Source: Methylococcus sp. (lineage in GTDB: Bacteria > Pseudomonadota > Gammaproteobacteria > Methylococcales > Methylococcaceae). From it: a stretch of DNA of 48,226 bases. Position numbers and translations under genes: made by a program. Positions 1 through 7,679 of this stretch are shown one piece after another. The stretch spans positions 1 through 48,226 of the forward strand of contig JAQTYA010000015.1 in the NCBI GenBank assembly GCA_028688525.1, read 5' to 3'. Each line of letters starts with the position of its first letter. Position 1 is the stretch's first letter. The notes beneath the pieces are model-generated. The model was given only the letters and a program-made list of their open reading frames with translations, was not told the origin of the DNA and ran no database searches.

Positions 1-94
1 CCCGAACCCAGGCAGGCGTACCGGCCAGCGCGAACAGGCCTAGCCCCGTGTGGCGCAAGAAACGGCGGCGAGATGTGTGGACTGAATACGGCAT
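1..94 (-). CDS. Tat-exported protein, N-terminal fragment (partial)
   Basis: The reverse strand opens at an ATG (92-94) preceded by a very strong ribosome binding site (AGGAGGAGG) and runs off the left edge after 31 codons. The visible peptide has a twin-arginine signal: SRRRFLRHTG followed by the hydrophobic stretch LGLFALAG. The mature protein would therefore be exported folded, often with a bound cofactor. The neighbouring molybdenum storage genes make a molybdoenzyme or another cofactor protein possible, but no catalytic domain is in view, so the product cannot be named. A structured leader seems to precede it (108-206). Confidence 0.6.
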   Translation of the reverse strand, partial: MPYSVHTSRRRFLRHTGLGLFALAGTPAWVR

Positions 95-107
95 AACCTC
101 CTCCTCG

Positions 108-206
108 GACCTTAGGGTCTCTCATGGTTTGACGATACTCCTTCAGCAAGGAGGCCGCCTTGTTTGGACGCCTCCCCCTACCGGTAGAACCGCCCCATGA
201 AACCAT
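108..206 (-). promoter_or_regulatory. Candidate structured 5' leader of the Tat-protein gene
   Basis: Several helices can be drawn. An outer helix pairs 124-130 (ATGGTTT) with 200-206 (AAACCAT). A hairpin pairs 138-143 (CTCCTT) with 148-153 (AAGGAG). An alternative helix pairs 150-155 (GGAGGC) with 170-175 (GCCTCC) and excludes the hairpin. CTACCGGTAG at 178-187 is a perfect palindrome. On the reverse strand the CCTCC at 150-154 could also pair with the GGAGG ribosome binding site of the partial gene. Mutually exclusive pairings are what a riboswitch or leader would show. In a molybdenum locus a Moco-type RNA is an idea, but I do not recognise its consensus. The strand is assigned by proximity only. 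Confidence 0.3.
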
Positions 207-483
207 TGTATATAAGTTTCTGGTGATATCGAGACGATGTGCAAAAGGAACGGCAAAGTTCAGCCGCGGCACCCAACTTTGACCGCCAACAGCGGCCCGT
301 CCAGCCAGACTCCGGTGAGAGAGGCAGCCGCCCCCCATACGGAACACAGAGGACCTGCCATGACGCAGGCAGGCAAGGTTCGATCGCAGATTTTGCATCT
401 CCACAGCGCGCGGACTCTGGGCTGACACGGTTCCACGAGTAGCATTACCGATTATGCGCGGTTGCTCATAAATCAGGTTTGAG

Positions 484-501
484 CTATGTTTAAGCTGTAA
501 C
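484..501. promoter_or_regulatory. Degenerate ModE-like half site upstream of mosB
   Basis: Read on the reverse strand, this stretch starts GTTACAGCT, close to the GTTATAGCT that begins the two good ModE-like boxes of this window (5799-5823 and 8875-8898). The second half (TATAAC) is not preserved at the right distance. It may be a weak operator for the molybdenum storage genes or chance. Confidence 0.25.
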
Positions 502-656
502 CCGCGATACATTTAGTAAGTTATCACGGGCTGTCTCACAAGCACTGAACAACTTCTCGAGAGCTGCCCTGGATATTTCGCCGAGGTATCGCCGGAGAAG
601 CTTGCGGCTCCGCCGAAAACTGCGGAAGTGAATTGCAACTACGTATGGAATCCCAC

Positions 657-1469
657 ATGACCGACACAACAGTTGAGCTCGAAGAGCTCCTTATGCAGCG
701 ATCACTGACCGACGCGCAGCTTCTGGCGGCGACGGAGACGGCGGCGGATTTCCGGATACTGCCGGACGCAACGGTGATCAAAATCGGCGGGCAGAGTGTC
801 ATCGACCGTGGCCGCTCCGCCGTCTATCCGCTTGTGGACGAGATCGTCGCCGCCCGCAAAGAGCACAAGCTGCTCATCGGGACCGGCGCAGGCACCCGCG
901 CTCGGCACCTCTATTCGATCGCGGCAGAACTCAATCTGCCGGCGGGCGTGCTTTCGCAGCTCGGCGACTCGGTTGCCGATCAAAACGCCGCGATGCTGGG
1001 GCAACTCCTCGCGCAGCATGGTATCTCCGCAGTCAGCGGCGCCGGGCTCTCTGCGGTGCCGCTCTACCTCGCCGAGGTGAACGCCGTCATCTTCAGCGGC
1101 ATGCCGCCCTACAGCCTCTGGATGCGCCCTCCCGCAGATGGCGTTATCCCGCCCTATCGCACCGACGCCGGCTGCTTCCTCGTCGCCGAGCAGTTCGGCT
1201 GCAAAGCGATGATCTTCGTAAAGGACGAAGACGGCCTGTACACCGCCAACCCGAAAACCTCGAAAAACGCCACCTTCATCCCGAAGATCTCGGTTGACGA
1301 AATGAAGGCTCAGGGACTGCACGACTCGATCCTTGAATTCCCGATGCTAGACCTGCTCAAGGCGGCACGCCACGTTCGACAGGTACAGGTTGTGAACGGC
1401 CTCGTCCCCGGCAACCTGACCCGCGCGCTCGCCGGCGAGCACGTCGGCACCATCATCACCGCGAGCTAA
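657..1469 (+). CDS. mosB: Molybdenum storage protein, beta subunit
   Basis: MosB forms with MosA the cage-like hexamer (alpha3 beta3) that stores molybdate or tungstate as polyoxometalate clusters, packed with ATP. The 270 residues are extremely close to Azotobacter MoSto beta as I remember it: the start ELEELLMQRSL, then KIGGQSVIDRG, GTGAGTRARHLYSIA, the MPPYSLWMRP segment, DEDGLYTANPKTSK and the end [11 protein letters not shown]. The fold is the amino-acid/uridylate kinase type. ATG 657 is chosen because it gives the family's usual N-terminus; ATG 645 and TTG 633 in the same frame are alternatives, and no start has a strong ribosome binding site. mosA follows after 12 bases, so the two are surely cotranscribed. 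Confidence 0.93.
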   Translation: MTDTTVELEELLMQRSLTDAQLLAATETAADFRILPDATVIKIGGQSVIDRGRSAVYPLVDEIVAARKEHKLLIGTGAGTRARHLYSIAAELNLPAGVLSQLGDSVADQNAAMLGQLLAQHGISAVSGAGLSAVPLYLAEVNAVIFSGMPPYSLWMRPPADGVIPPYRTDAGCFLVAEQFGCKAMIFVKDEDGLYTANPKTSKNATFIPKISVDEMKAQGLHDSILEFPMLDLLKAARHVRQVQVVNGLVPGNLTRALAGEHVGTIITAS

Positions 1470-1481
1470 AGGACCACTGCC

Positions 1482-2315
1482 ATGCCCAACCCTACCAACA
1501 ATATCAAGCACGTCTCCTCGCCGCTCGCGCGCCAGACTCTCCTCGATGGCGAACTTACCCGCCCTGTCGCCGGCGGACGCCCGATCCGAATCCTCCCCTG
1601 GCTGCAGGTCGTGAAGATCGGCGGACGTTCCATCATGGATCGCGGCCGGGATGCCATCCTCCCCATCGTGGACGAGCTCCGCAAACTTCTACCCGAGCAC
1701 CGGCTGCTCATACTGACCGGCGCAGGCATCCGCGCCCGCCATGTTTACAGCGTCGGCCTCGACCTCGGCCTGCCGGTCGGCTCGCTCGCCCCGCTTGCCG
1801 CGAGCGAGGCCGGCCAGAACGGCCACATCCTCGCGTCGCTGCTCGCGCCGGAGGGCGTCTCCTACGTCGAGCACCCCACGCTCGCGAACCAGCTCGCAAT
1901 CCACCTCACCTCGGCGCGTGCAGTCGTGGGAAGCGCCTTCCCGCCGTACCACCACCACGAGTTTCCGGGCTCGCGCATTCCGCCCCACCGGGCTGACACG
2001 GGCGCATTCCTGCTCGCCGATGCCCTCGGAGCGGCCGGCCTGACGATCATAGAGGACGTGGATGGGGTGTACACCACCGATCCCAAAGGCCCCGGCGGGG
2101 AAACGGCGCAGTTACTCCGCGAGACGAGCGCTGCCGACCTGGCAAAGCTCCAAGGCACACTGCCGGTCGACCGAGCCCTCCTTGAGGTCATGGCAACTGC
2201 GCGCCACCTCGGGCACGTGCAGGTCGTGAACGGACTCGTACCGGGCCGGCTTACCGCTGCGCTGCGCGGTGAGCACGTTGGCACGATCATCCACACTGGC
2301 GCGATCGCCGCCTAA
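1482..2315 (+). CDS. mosA: Molybdenum storage protein, alpha subunit
   Basis: This is the partner of MosB in the molybdenum storage cage. The 277 residues show the amino-acid-kinase fold: [11 protein letters not shown] near 46-56, [14 protein letters not shown] near 79-92, [11 protein letters not shown], and the end [11 protein letters not shown]. The metal-cluster segment is recognisable: [15 protein letters not shown] carries Glu130, His131 and His141, one off in numbering from residues reported to hold molybdate clusters in Azotobacter, followed by [21 protein letters not shown]-type sequence with three adjacent histidines (157-159). The start has an AAGGA ribosome binding site. The pair lies next to the molybdate importer and the nitrogenase genes, which fits a reserve for cofactor synthesis under nitrogen fixation. 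Confidence 0.93.
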   Translation: MPNPTNNIKHVSSPLARQTLLDGELTRPVAGGRPIRILPWLQVVKIGGRSIMDRGRDAILPIVDELRKLLPEHRLLILTGAGIRARHVYSVGLDLGLPVGSLAPLAASEAGQNGHILASLLAPEGVSYVEHPTLANQLAIHLTSARAVVGSAFPPYHHHEFPGSRIPPHRADTGAFLLADALGAAGLTIIEDVDGVYTTDPKGPGGETAQLLRETSAADLAKLQGTLPVDRALLEVMATARHLGHVQVVNGLVPGRLTAALRGEHVGTIIHTGAIAA

Positions 2316-2405
2316 AGACTACGGAGCGATGCGCGAAGGCGGATAAGTCCGGCGAGCCCTGGGTAGTTAGGCCTAGGGCCGCAAAGCTCCAATAATTTGG
2401 CAAGC

Positions 2406-2432
2406 GTCCGGCTGGGACTTACCCAGCCGGAC
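2406..2432. terminator. Perfect hairpin between converging mosA and modG
   Basis: An 11-bp perfect stem, GTCCGGCTGGG (2406-2416) with CCCAGCCGGAC (2422-2432), closes a 5-base loop. It lies 91 bp past the mosA stop and 14 bp past the modG stop. No long T-run follows on either strand, so termination may be partial. The position between converging operons supports a shared bidirectional terminator. Confidence 0.6.
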
Positions 2433-2445
2433 GGTCAATGCGGGC

Positions 2446-2871
2446 TTAACCGGCAACGCCGAGGATGACTGAGCCCGCCTTAAATACGGCGGTAGCACTC
2501 TGGCCTTCCGCCAACCCCAAGGCTTCCAAGCTGTCGTTGGTGATGGTGGCGGCTACGGTTTCGCCGCCCACATCGATGATGACGTCCGAATTGACCGCGC
2601 CCTTGTGAATGCGGCTCACCTTGCCGCTCAGCTGGTTGCGGGCCGAGAGGCGGTAGCCGGCGGTATCCGTGACGACGATGACCTGCGGAGCTTTGACCAG
2701 TGCCACGGCGTCGCCGCCTGCTTTCACGCCAAGCTTTTCCACCGATTCCTTGGTGATCGCGGCCACGATACTCTGGCCTCCCTTCAAGCCCACGACAACC
2801 TCGGCATTGACTGCGCCGATGTTGACCGCGGTAATCTTGCCGAAATACTGATTACGTGCGCTCGCTTTCAT
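2446..2871 (-). CDS. modG: Molbindin: cytoplasmic di-Mop (TOBE) molybdate-binding protein
   Basis: This 141-residue protein consists of two tandem Mop/TOBE repeats: SARNQYFGKITAVNIGAVNAEV in the first half and SARNQLSGKVSRIHKGAVNSDV in the second, each followed by the xxxITxxSxExLGL segment. That is the molbindin (ModG) plan; such proteins assemble into trimers that bind several molybdate ions in the cytoplasm. The start at ATG 2869-2871 has an AGGAG site; a longer frame to 2931 has no support. It is the last gene of modA-modB-modC-modG, 126 bp after modC. It may serve molybdate homeostasis, and since the local ModE-type regulator lacks TOBE domains it could also supply the sensing part. Confidence 0.88.
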   Translation of the reverse strand: MKASARNQYFGKITAVNIGAVNAEVVVGLKGGQSIVAAITKESVEKLGVKAGGDAVALVKAPQVIVVTDTAGYRLSARNQLSGKVSRIHKGAVNSDVIIDVGGETVAATITNDSLEALGLAEGQSATAVFKAGSVILGVAG

Positions 2872-2997
2872 GGTGACTCCTAAAGCCTCGTTAGCCGCCG
2901 GATGACACAGGATTTCCGAAAGTGGCGGCAACCTTCGGCACGGCAGGCACTCTTCGATGCCCCAAGCGCGGGTGCTGTCGATAAGCCCCGCAAGAGC

Positions 2998-4140
2998 TTA
3001 ATGAACCTGACTCGTCATCTCGATGACGCTGCGATCCAGCGACCGGGCCGCTTTCTCGTCGCCCTCATCCAGCGTGAGATAGGAAAATGAGGTCGCCTTG
3101 ATCAGGCAGTTGACGGCATCGCCTTCCCGCAACGCCATATCCCGGTAGGCACGCTGGGTGATCTCCGCCCGCAGCAGCACCCCAACGTCGGCGACAATCT
3201 GGACGCTGTCCCCGGCCGAGTCGATGGACACGATGCGGCCTGGCAGCTGATTCTGGATCGAGAGCCCCTCCACGAAACTTTTGCCCAGGGCGACCTCAGT
3301 GCGGTGCACCGACACATAGACCCTATCCCCCGGCATCAGCGCCGAACGAAAAGGCAGCGCAAGCCGGCGGCCTTGGAAAATACCGAAAGTACAGCCGCCT
3401 TCGGCATCGTGCGACTCTATGGTCACGGCGAGGCTGTTATCCAAGCCCAAGCGGTCCTCCGACCGGATCTGCTCAGCGTCCAGCAAGGTATGCAGCGGAC
3501 CGGAACCGAGAATCCTCCCCCCGGCGATCAAAGTCAGCTGGTCCGTCAGATAAAGGATCTCCGGCAAAGAATGGGAAACATAAACCATAGGCAAACCGAG
3601 CTCGTCGCGGACCCGTCTCATGAACGGCAGGATTTGCTCCTTTAAGCTCTGGTCCAGCGCCGCCAGCGGCTCGTCCAGCAGCAGCATCCTGGGAGAGGCC
3701 AGCAGCGCCCGCCCCAAAGCGACGCGCTGCTTCTCCCCTCCGGAAATCCGGCGTGGATGGGAATCGAGCAAATGGCCGATAGCCAAGAGATCCACCACAT
3801 CGTCCAGCTTGAAGCGGCGCTCCCTGGGAGGCGTCTGTTTCCAGCCATAGAGGAGATTGCCCTTGACGGTGTAATGCGGGAACAACTGGCTGTCTTGGAA
3901 CACGAATCCGATGCGGCGCCGATGCGAAGGTACGCACAGACCTTTTTCGCTGTCGAACAAGGTTTCGCCGTCCAGCACCACCCTGCCCCGGTCCGGGTCG
4001 ATCACTCCGGCGATGACGTTCAGCAAGGTGCTCTTGCCCGAGCCCGAACGCCCAAACAAGCCGCTGACTCCCTCTTCGAATTCCACTCGGGCTTCAAGCC
4101 TGAATCGCCCGCGGTTGATATCTACATCCAGGCTCAACAT
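2998..4140 (-). CDS. modC: Molybdate ABC transporter ATP-binding protein
   Basis: ModC powers molybdate import through ModB. The 380 residues contain, in order, Walker A GRSGSGKST (30-38), a Q-loop in GFVFQDSQLFPHYTV, the signature ISGGEKQRVALGRALL, Walker B MLLLDEPLAALD, and the switch histidine in VYVSHSLPE. They end in a C-terminal TOBE domain that begins near SIQNQLPGRIVSIDSAGDSVQ, as in other ModC proteins. ATG 4138-4140 is the natural start (MLSLDVDI), 7 bp after the modB stop; the frame extends further upstream inside modB, but that part is not family-like. It belongs to the modABCG operon. Confidence 0.95.
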   Translation of the reverse strand: MLSLDVDINRGRFRLEARVEFEEGVSGLFGRSGSGKSTLLNVIAGVIDPDRGRVVLDGETLFDSEKGLCVPSHRRRIGFVFQDSQLFPHYTVKGNLLYGWKQTPPRERRFKLDDVVDLLAIGHLLDSHPRRISGGEKQRVALGRALLASPRMLLLDEPLAALDQSLKEQILPFMRRVRDELGLPMVYVSHSLPEILYLTDQLTLIAGGRILGSGPLHTLLDAEQIRSEDRLGLDNSLAVTIESHDAEGGCTFGIFQGRRLALPFRSALMPGDRVYVSVHRTEVALGKSFVEGLSIQNQLPGRIVSIDSAGDSVQIVADVGVLLRAEITQRAYRDMALREGDAVNCLIKATSFSYLTLDEGDEKAARSLDRSVIEMTSQVH

Positions 4141-4147
4141 GGCTGCA

Positions 4148-4840
4148 TCATTCCCCCAACAAACGGCTTTCGGCGCGGCGGCCCAGGATTTCGCTGGCAA
4201 CCAGAGCCACCAGCGCCACGGCAAGTGAAATCAGCACAAGACGTACCGCCGGCTCGTCCATGCCCGGCGTTTGGGTATAGGTGTACAGCGCCAGGGGCAG
4301 GGTCCGGGTTTCGCCTTCGATATTGCCGACGAAGGTGATGGTGGCGCCGAACTCGCCCAGGCTGCGGGCGAAACTGAGGATGGCGCCGGTAAGTATACCG
4401 GGAGCCGCCAGAGGCAAGGTGATCGTCAAAAACACCCTCAACCGGCCGGCACCCAGGGTACTCGCCGCCAACTCCAGACGCGGATCGACCAAGCTCATAG
4501 ACAACCGCACCGCCCGCACCATCAGCGGAAATCCCATCACCGCCGAGGCGATCGCCGCCCCCTTCCAGGTAAACGCCACCCGGATGTCGAACAGCTCGGC
4601 CAGCCAGTAGCCCAGCCAGCCGTTGGCGCCGAAGGCCAGCAACAACACATAGCCGATCACCACCGGCGGCAGCACCAGCGGCATGTGCAGCACCGCTTCG
4701 ATCACCGCCTTGCCCGCGAACTGGAAGCGGGCCAGCACCCAGCCCAGCAGCACGCCAGGCGGCAGGGTAACGGCCACGCACCATAGACTCACTTTCAGCG
4801 ACAACAGTAGCGCGGATATTTCTTCCTCGGTCAGCATCAT
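4148..4840 (-). CDS. modB: Molybdate ABC transporter permease
   Basis: This is the integral membrane subunit of the molybdate importer. Its 230 residues match the usual ModB length and hold about five hydrophobic segments, for example LLLSLKVSLWCVAVTLPPGV at the N-terminus and VRLVLISLAVALVALVASE at the C-terminus. The cytoplasmic EAA loop that docks with ModC is visible as LAAPGILTGAILSFARSLGEFGATITFVGN. The gene follows modA by 29 bp and precedes modC by 7 bp, giving the standard modABC order. Confidence 0.95.
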   Translation of the reverse strand: MMLTEEEISALLLSLKVSLWCVAVTLPPGVLLGWVLARFQFAGKAVIEAVLHMPLVLPPVVIGYVLLLAFGANGWLGYWLAELFDIRVAFTWKGAAIASAVMGFPLMVRAVRLSMSLVDPRLELAASTLGAGRLRVFLTITLPLAAPGILTGAILSFARSLGEFGATITFVGNIEGETRTLPLALYTYTQTPGMDEPAVRLVLISLAVALVALVASEILGRRAESRLLGE

Positions 4841-4869
4841 CGACGACCCTCCCTAGCGCCTGTCCCGGC

Positions 4870-5631
4870 TCAGCGCGGCTGCAGGGTAAATCCGTACATC
4901 AAGAAAACCTCGGAAGCCTGCTTGGTCTTGAGAAAATCCAGGAATTTTTCGGCGTCGCCGGACTGCTTCACCAGGGCAAAGGGATAGACGATCTTGGCAT
5001 GCGTATCCGCCGGGAATTTCGCGACGACCTCGACCTTCTTGCTCTGCTTGGCATCGGTTTCGTACACGATGCCGGCGCCGCACTCGCCCCGCTCCACCAA
5101 GTTCAAAGCCGCACGCACGTCTTCGGTGCCAACAACGCGGTAGCGGATGCTGTCCCACCAACCCAGCTTGGTCATGGCCTCCTTCGCATAGATGCCCACA
5201 GGTACCGAATCGACCACACCAGTGCACAGCTTGCCGGAGAAAGCGGTGGCAAAATCGAAGCCCTTCGCCATATGAACCTTGAAGCCCTTGCCCTGCGGCG
5301 CGACCAGCACCAGGGTATTGCCCAGCAAATCTACACGCGTATCCGCATCGATCTTGCCCTTGTCATAGAGATAATCCATCCATTTGCTGTCTGCCGAAGC
5401 GAATACATCGGCTGGCGCTCCCGCCTGGATCTGCTTCGCCAGCGCCCCGGAGGCCGCGAAGGAAAATTTGACCGGAATGCCGCTCTGGGATTGGAAAGCT
5501 TTGCCGAGATCTGTCAGCGCATTAGTCAAGCTGGCGGCGGCGAAGACCGTTATATCTGCAAAAGCAGATCCCATCCCCGCCAGCGTCAGCAAGCAGCCCA
5601 GACAGAAAGAATGGAAGCGATTGTTCGGCAT
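4870..5631 (-). CDS. modA: Periplasmic molybdate-binding protein
   Basis: ModA captures molybdate in the periplasm and delivers it to ModBC. The 253-residue precursor begins with a Sec signal peptide (MPNNRFHSFCLGCLLTLAG, cleavage likely after SAFA), then ITVFAAASLTNALTDLGKAF and VKFSFAASGALAKQIQAGAP, where the family's oxyanion-binding serines sit, then ADVFASADSKWMDYL. The ATG at 5629-5631 has an AAGGAG site. It is the first gene of the operon, and its upstream region carries the ModE-like box at 5799-5823, so repression by molybdate through ModE is the expected control. Confidence 0.95.
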   Translation of the reverse strand: MPNNRFHSFCLGCLLTLAGMGSAFADITVFAAASLTNALTDLGKAFQSQSGIPVKFSFAASGALAKQIQAGAPADVFASADSKWMDYLYDKGKIDADTRVDLLGNTLVLVAPQGKGFKVHMAKGFDFATAFSGKLCTGVVDSVPVGIYAKEAMTKLGWWDSIRYRVVGTEDVRAALNLVERGECGAGIVYETDAKQSKKVEVVAKFPADTHAKIVYPFALVKQSGDAEKFLDFLKTKQASEVFLMYGFTLQPR

Positions 5632-5948
5632 ACGTTGATTCTCCTTGGATATTTCGATTAACGGACTGAACGCGAATTTGCCCGCTCATACTAACTCACG
5701 GATAAGAGCATCCGGCTGCCACCGAGAGGAAACGATCCATTACGGAAGCTATGCGCCTTTTCAGCCACACATTGTTGCCTTATGGCTACCGGAAGTATCG
5801 TTATAGCTGTTAAAATATAACTGTAATTCGTAGGGTCTCTCGGATTGTATCCCATACGATATTTCGCTGCAGCACTGACTTGTGGGGGCAAGTCCTAAGT
5901 GCGTCCAGCGCTTATCAAACCAACCCGCACAAGAGGGGATTCACACCA
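5632..5948. other. Divergent promoter region of modA and the porin gene
   Basis: These 317 bases separate two divergent start codons. No gene is apparent; a 66-codon reverse frame at 5691-5891 has no family features. The stretch is AT-richer than the surrounding coding sequence and holds the ModE-like palindrome at 5799-5823, roughly equidistant from both genes (about 170 bp from modA, 125 bp from the porin). I cannot assign promoter elements with confidence. Confidence 0.6.
5799..5823. promoter_or_regulatory. ModE-type operator (modA / porin)
   Basis: CGTTATA at 5799-5805 and TATAAC at 5816-5821 form a palindrome GTTATA-N10-TATAAC. The E. coli modA operator has the same half-site type and spacing (CGTTATAT, then ACATAACG). 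The box at 8875-8898 is the same sequence inverted, with 21 of 22 positions equal. Sitting between modA and a divergent porin gene, it could control both. Confidence 0.75.
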
Positions 5949-7679
5949 ATGAGCGTCAAGAAATTATCCACGCTGCTCGTGACTGCAGGTTCCGGCCTGC
6001 TGCACATGCCGGCCGTTTCCGCCATGACTATAGAGGAACGCATGCAGGCCATGGAGCAACGCATGATGCAGCTCGAAAACAAACTGGACACTTCCGAAAA
6101 GGAAAACGCCGACCTGAAACAGAAGCTGGCGACGACCCAAAAAGCCGTGGCCGCCACCGTTGCAGCGGCGCCCAAACCCGCCAAGACCCAGGACGATCAA
6201 GTGGACAAAGCGGCGCAGGAAAAAGCGGATCAGGAACTGGAAGGCTGGGTCAGCAGTTTCCAGCAATGGCCGACCCAGTCGTTCGATCCCAACAAGGTCA
6301 CCGAACTGCACGACCGGGTAACGACCCTGGAAAAATCCACCGAAGCCCAAAAGGCTGCCGCAGAAGAAAAGCTCAAGAAAAGCGCTCTCACCGAAATCGG
6401 CGACCGCGGCATCGCTTGGTCGTCCGGCGACGGCAACTACAGGCTGGCCTTGCGCGGTTATCTCCAAACCGATTTCCGCGCTTTCTTCGACGGTTCCAAC
6501 AAGACGTCGAACCCCGGCGCCAACCTCACGGATTCGGCGCTGGTCCGGCGTGCTCGCCTTATCCTGGAAGGTCAGCTGTTCAAATGGGTCGATTGGCGCA
6601 TTTCCCCGGATTTTGCCAACAGCCAACTGCAGCTGTTCGACGCCTTCATCGACGCCCATTACATTCCGGAAGCCGCGCTGATGGTAGGCAAGATGCGCGA
6701 GCCGGTCAGCTTGGAGCGCTACAAGAGTGCAACCAACCTAGATTTCGTGGAGCGCGGCTATCCTGCCATGATCACTCCGAACCGCAGCGTCGGCGCCATG
6801 CTGCACGGCCAGATCGGCTATCCCGGCTACAAGCCGCAATACTCGATTCAGCCGGTATTCCGCGACTGGATTTCCTACGAATTCGGCTGGTTCAACGGCA
6901 CCGGCGACAACACCCCAGTCAATCAGAGCGACGTCGAAGTCGATCAGGAAAAAGACCTCGCCGCCCGCATCTTCTCCCATCCCTTTCTCAAGAGCGGCAT
7001 CGAACCGCTGGAAGGCCTAGGTATCGGCGTCTCCGGTACCTGGGGCAACCCGACCAACCAAGCGCTCAACAAACTGATCAGCGTGGGCCAGCAAACCATC
7101 GTGACTTACGGCGGCAGCGGGACCAACACCTCGTCCGTACTCGCCAACGGCAACTCCTATCGCTACTATCCGCAGGCGTACTGGTACTACGGACCGTTTG
7201 GCCTGCTCGGCGAATACGTGTGGACTAATCATCAGGTGACCGCCAGCAGTACTTCCGGCGCCAATACCGATACATACAACACCAGCCTGAACAACCGAGC
7301 TTGGAACTTGGAAGCCACCTATGTGCTCACCGGCGAACGAGACGGGTTTTTCGGCGTCAAACCGGAAAACAATTTCGATCCGTTGGCGGGCAGATGGGGT
7401 GCCTTTGTACTAGCGGGCCGCTGGAGCGGCCTGAATATCGACGCCCACGCTTTCGAACCGTTCAAAGGCGCAAACGGCAAGAACTCCACCCTGTCCAACC
7501 CGCTCACTTCCGTCTCCGGCGCCAACTCTTTTACCGCAGCTCTCAACTGGTATCTCAACCCGTTCATGAAAGTGCAGACCGATTACAGCAACACCTGGTT
7601 CACGGGGGGTGGCGGAACCAAGGAAGAAAACCGCCGGCAGGAACAGGCCTGGTTCACCCGGTTCCAGATCGCCTTCTAA
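5949..7679 (+). CDS. Outer-membrane porin of the OprO/OprP type
   Basis: The 576-residue product starts with a Sec signal peptide (MSVKKLSTLLVTAGSGLLHM, ending near AVSA). Next comes a coiled-coil region, about residues 25-60, rich in M, E, Q and K (for example RMQAMEQRMMQLENKLD), and a lysine/alanine-rich linker. From about residue 160 a barrel domain resembles the phosphate-selective porin O/P family: RGYLQTDFRAFF, RRARLILEGQLFKWVDWRISPDF, then MVGKMREPVSLERYKSATNLDFVERGYP, ending in aromatic FTRFQIAF as outer-membrane proteins do. The start at ATG 5949 has an AGAGGGG site. Family members pass phosphate or other anions. Sharing a ModE-type operator with modA, this one may admit molybdate; that is inference. 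Confidence 0.85.
   Translation: MSVKKLSTLLVTAGSGLLHMPAVSAMTIEERMQAMEQRMMQLENKLDTSEKENADLKQKLATTQKAVAATVAAAPKPAKTQDDQVDKAAQEKADQELEGWVSSFQQWPTQSFDPNKVTELHDRVTTLEKSTEAQKAAAEEKLKKSALTEIGDRGIAWSSGDGNYRLALRGYLQTDFRAFFDGSNKTSNPGANLTDSALVRRARLILEGQLFKWVDWRISPDFANSQLQLFDAFIDAHYIPEAALMVGKMREPVSLERYKSATNLDFVERGYPAMITPNRSVGAMLHGQIGYPGYKPQYSIQPVFRDWISYEFGWFNGTGDNTPVNQSDVEVDQEKDLAARIFSHPFLKSGIEPLEGLGIGVSGTWGNPTNQALNKLISVGQQTIVTYGGSGTNTSSVLANGNSYRYYPQAYWYYGPFGLLGEYVWTNHQVTASSTSGANTDTYNTSLNNRAWNLEATYVLTGERDGFFGVKPENNFDPLAGRWGAFVLAGRWSGLNIDAHAFEPFKGANGKNSTLSNPLTSVSGANSFTAALNWYLNPFMKVQTDYSNTWFTGGGGTKEENRRQEQAWFTRFQIAF

Larger units (their letters stand above)
95..656. other. Divergent intergenic region between the Tat protein and mosB
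   Basis: I see no convincing gene in these 562 bases; the short reading frames at 237-445 have no family resemblance. The region holds the structured element at 108-206, a TATA-rich stretch near 207-230, a degenerate ModE-like half site near 484-501, and an inverted repeat CCCGCGATA / TATCACGGG (501-509 and 522-530, one mismatch). The mosB promoter should lie here, but I find no clear -35/-10 pair. Confidence 0.6.

Noticed and set aside
207-231. TATA-rich stretch resembling a ModE box upstream of mosB
   Set aside because: The arms (GTATAT and GATATC) do not match the GTTATA/TATAAC form of the two good boxes; similarity is no better than general AT-richness.
237-445. Short frames on both strands upstream of mosB
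   Set aside because: Overlapping frames of about 60 codons on both strands without start signals or recognisable sequence; treated as non-coding.
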